From Candidatus Latescibacterota bacterium (GTDB taxonomy: Bacteria; Latescibacterota; UBA2968; UBA8231): a DNA stretch of 6,160 nucleotides. Location: contig JAJDTN010000318.1 in the NCBI GenBank assembly GCA_022827165.1, positions 1 through 6,160 of the forward strand, in the 5' to 3' direction. The notes below the pieces were generated by a model. It did no database searches. It worked only from the letters and a program-made list of their open reading frames with translations, and was not told the DNA's origin. Below, one piece after another: positions 5,381 through 6,160 of the stretch (position 1 is its first letter; each line of letters opens with the position of its first letter). Both the position numbers and the translations under genes were made by a program.

Positions 5381-6160
5381 TCAGACTACGATGTTCACGA
5401 TCCTGCCCGGGACGAGGATCATGCGCTTGATCTCGCCGGAGTCGGGCAAGTACCGCTTGATGTTGTCCAGGCCGAGGACATGCTCCCTCACCTCCTCCTC
5501 GGAGGTCGAAGCGGGTACCTCGACCGTGGCGCGGACCTTGCCGTTGACCTGCACCGGAAGGAGGATCGTCTCCCGGCGGGTCAGGGCTTCGTCGAATTCG
5601 GGCCAGGGTTGGCCGGAGAGATCTCCGGAGCCGAAACCGCAACGCTCCCACAGCTCTTCCGCAAGATGAGGGGCCAGTGGATGCAGGAGGAGGATGAGCG
5701 TTCGCGCCACCTTGACCGGGACTCTCTCGAGTGAGACCAACTCGTTGTTGAGCTCGATGAGGCCGGCGATGGCGGTGTTGAAGCGCAGGCCCTCCAGGTC
5801 GGCGGTGATCCGTTGAATGGTCCGGTGGAGCAGCCTGCGCAGTTCCTCCGGGGCGTTGCCGTCGTCGATCTTTGCTCTCCCGTCCTGGGCGACGAGGTTT
5901 CTCCAGATCCGCTGCAGGACCCGCTGCATGCCGCGGATCCCCTCCATGCTCCACGGGGCGCTCTGCTCCAGGGGCCCCATGTACATCTCGTACAGCCGCA
6001 GGGTATCGACGCCGAACTCCTCCCCTACCTCTTCCGGGGGCAGTCCGTTCTTGTAGCGCTTCCCCATCTTCCCCCGTTGTCTCGACAGCCGCTGCCCGGT
6101 CTGCGAGTGGATGGGCTCGCCGTCGCCGTCGAAAGCGACCTGGCGGATGTCGATGTACAC
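5381..6160 (-). CDS. leuS: leucyl-tRNA synthetase, C-terminal part (5' end outside window)
   Basis: This cytoplasmic enzyme attaches leucine to tRNA(Leu). The frame is open to the right edge, so 259 residues are visible of a usual 800-860. Near the visible start is the second class I signature loop as GKMGKRYKNGLPPEEV (K31-R35, nt 6056-6070), followed by GVDTLRLYEMYMGPLEQSAPWS, which is diagnostic of bacterial LeuRS. The anticodon-binding helical domain follows (about 70-200, with LHPLAPHLAEELWERCG and QPWPEFDEA). The C-terminal tRNA-binding domain comes last: VQVNGKVRATVEVPASTSEEEVREHV...IKRMILVPGRIVNIVV, ending exactly where the family ends. The loop reads KMGKR instead of KMSKS; the second Lys is kept, and a KMGKS form occurs in actinobacterial LeuRS. 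The gene converges on the recombinase, with 123 bp between the stop codons and no clear intrinsic terminator there. Confidence 0.97.
   Translation of the reverse strand: MYIDIRQVAFDGDGEPIHSQTGQRLSRQRGKMGKRYKNGLPPEEVGEEFGVDTLRLYEMYMGPLEQSAPWSMEGIRGMQRVLQRIWRNLVAQDGRAKIDDGNAPEELRRLLHRTIQRITADLEGLRFNTAIAGLIELNNELVSLERVPVKVARTLILLLHPLAPHLAEELWERCGFGSGDLSGQPWPEFDEALTRRETILLPVQVNGKVRATVEVPASTSEEEVREHVLGLDNIKRYLPDSGEIKRMILVPGRIVNIVV

Noticed and set aside
1..6160. CRISPR array, insertion sequence or toxin-antitoxin pair
   Set aside because: No regularly spaced repeats, transposase motifs or paired small genes were found on either strand.

Overview
This is a GC-rich bacterial chromosome segment in which third codon positions are mostly G or C. 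It carries four ordinary chromosomal genes and one tyrosine recombinase set in a site-rich spacer. The combination of a proteobacterial/acidobacterial-style HPr kinase, a MutL with the latent endonuclease, and a LeuRS whose signature loop reads KMGKR rather than KMSKS suggests a diderm such as an acidobacterium or a deltaproteobacterium-like lineage. This placement is a weak inference, because no rRNA or other marker is present.

Region 1 (1-4005, plus strand) begins inside hprK, which runs off the left edge. After an 88-bp gap comes a tightly packed run of three genes. The first encodes a short Gfo/Idh/MocA-fold protein that has lost the usual EKP motif and most of its glycine loop. It overlaps by 4 bp (GTGA) a two-pass membrane protein that looks like the extracytoplasmic domain of FtsH joined to a SHOCT-like tail, with no AAA ATPase or protease. 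The stop of that gene is 2 bp before mutL, so the three are probably co-transcribed and translationally coupled. Only MutL has a confidently known job, mismatch-repair strand incision.

Region 2 (about 4000-5380) holds a 317-residue tyrosine recombinase with the full catalytic set (R163, K190, H264, R267, H290, Y299). A good sigma70-like promoter lies so close that the mRNA is predicted to be leaderless. The gene is flanked by two 28-bp dif-like sites (4052-4079 and 5304-5331). Each has an ATAA-N6-TTATGTGTC core and their outer right arms are nearly identical. A third site, a perfect 12-bp inverted repeat around a 6-bp spacer (4183-4212), lies just ahead of the recombinase promoter. The three sites share the ATAA-N6-TTAT geometry of Xer/dif core sites. 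The block therefore reads either as a minimal Xer-type integrating element of about 1.25 kb, or as a dedicated Xer recombinase next to its own dif site. The genes on both sides point toward this block, as expected at a replication terminus.

Region 3 (5381-6160, minus strand) is the C-terminal third of leucyl-tRNA synthetase, convergent with the recombinase and cut by the right edge. No tRNA, rRNA, CRISPR array or insertion sequence was seen.
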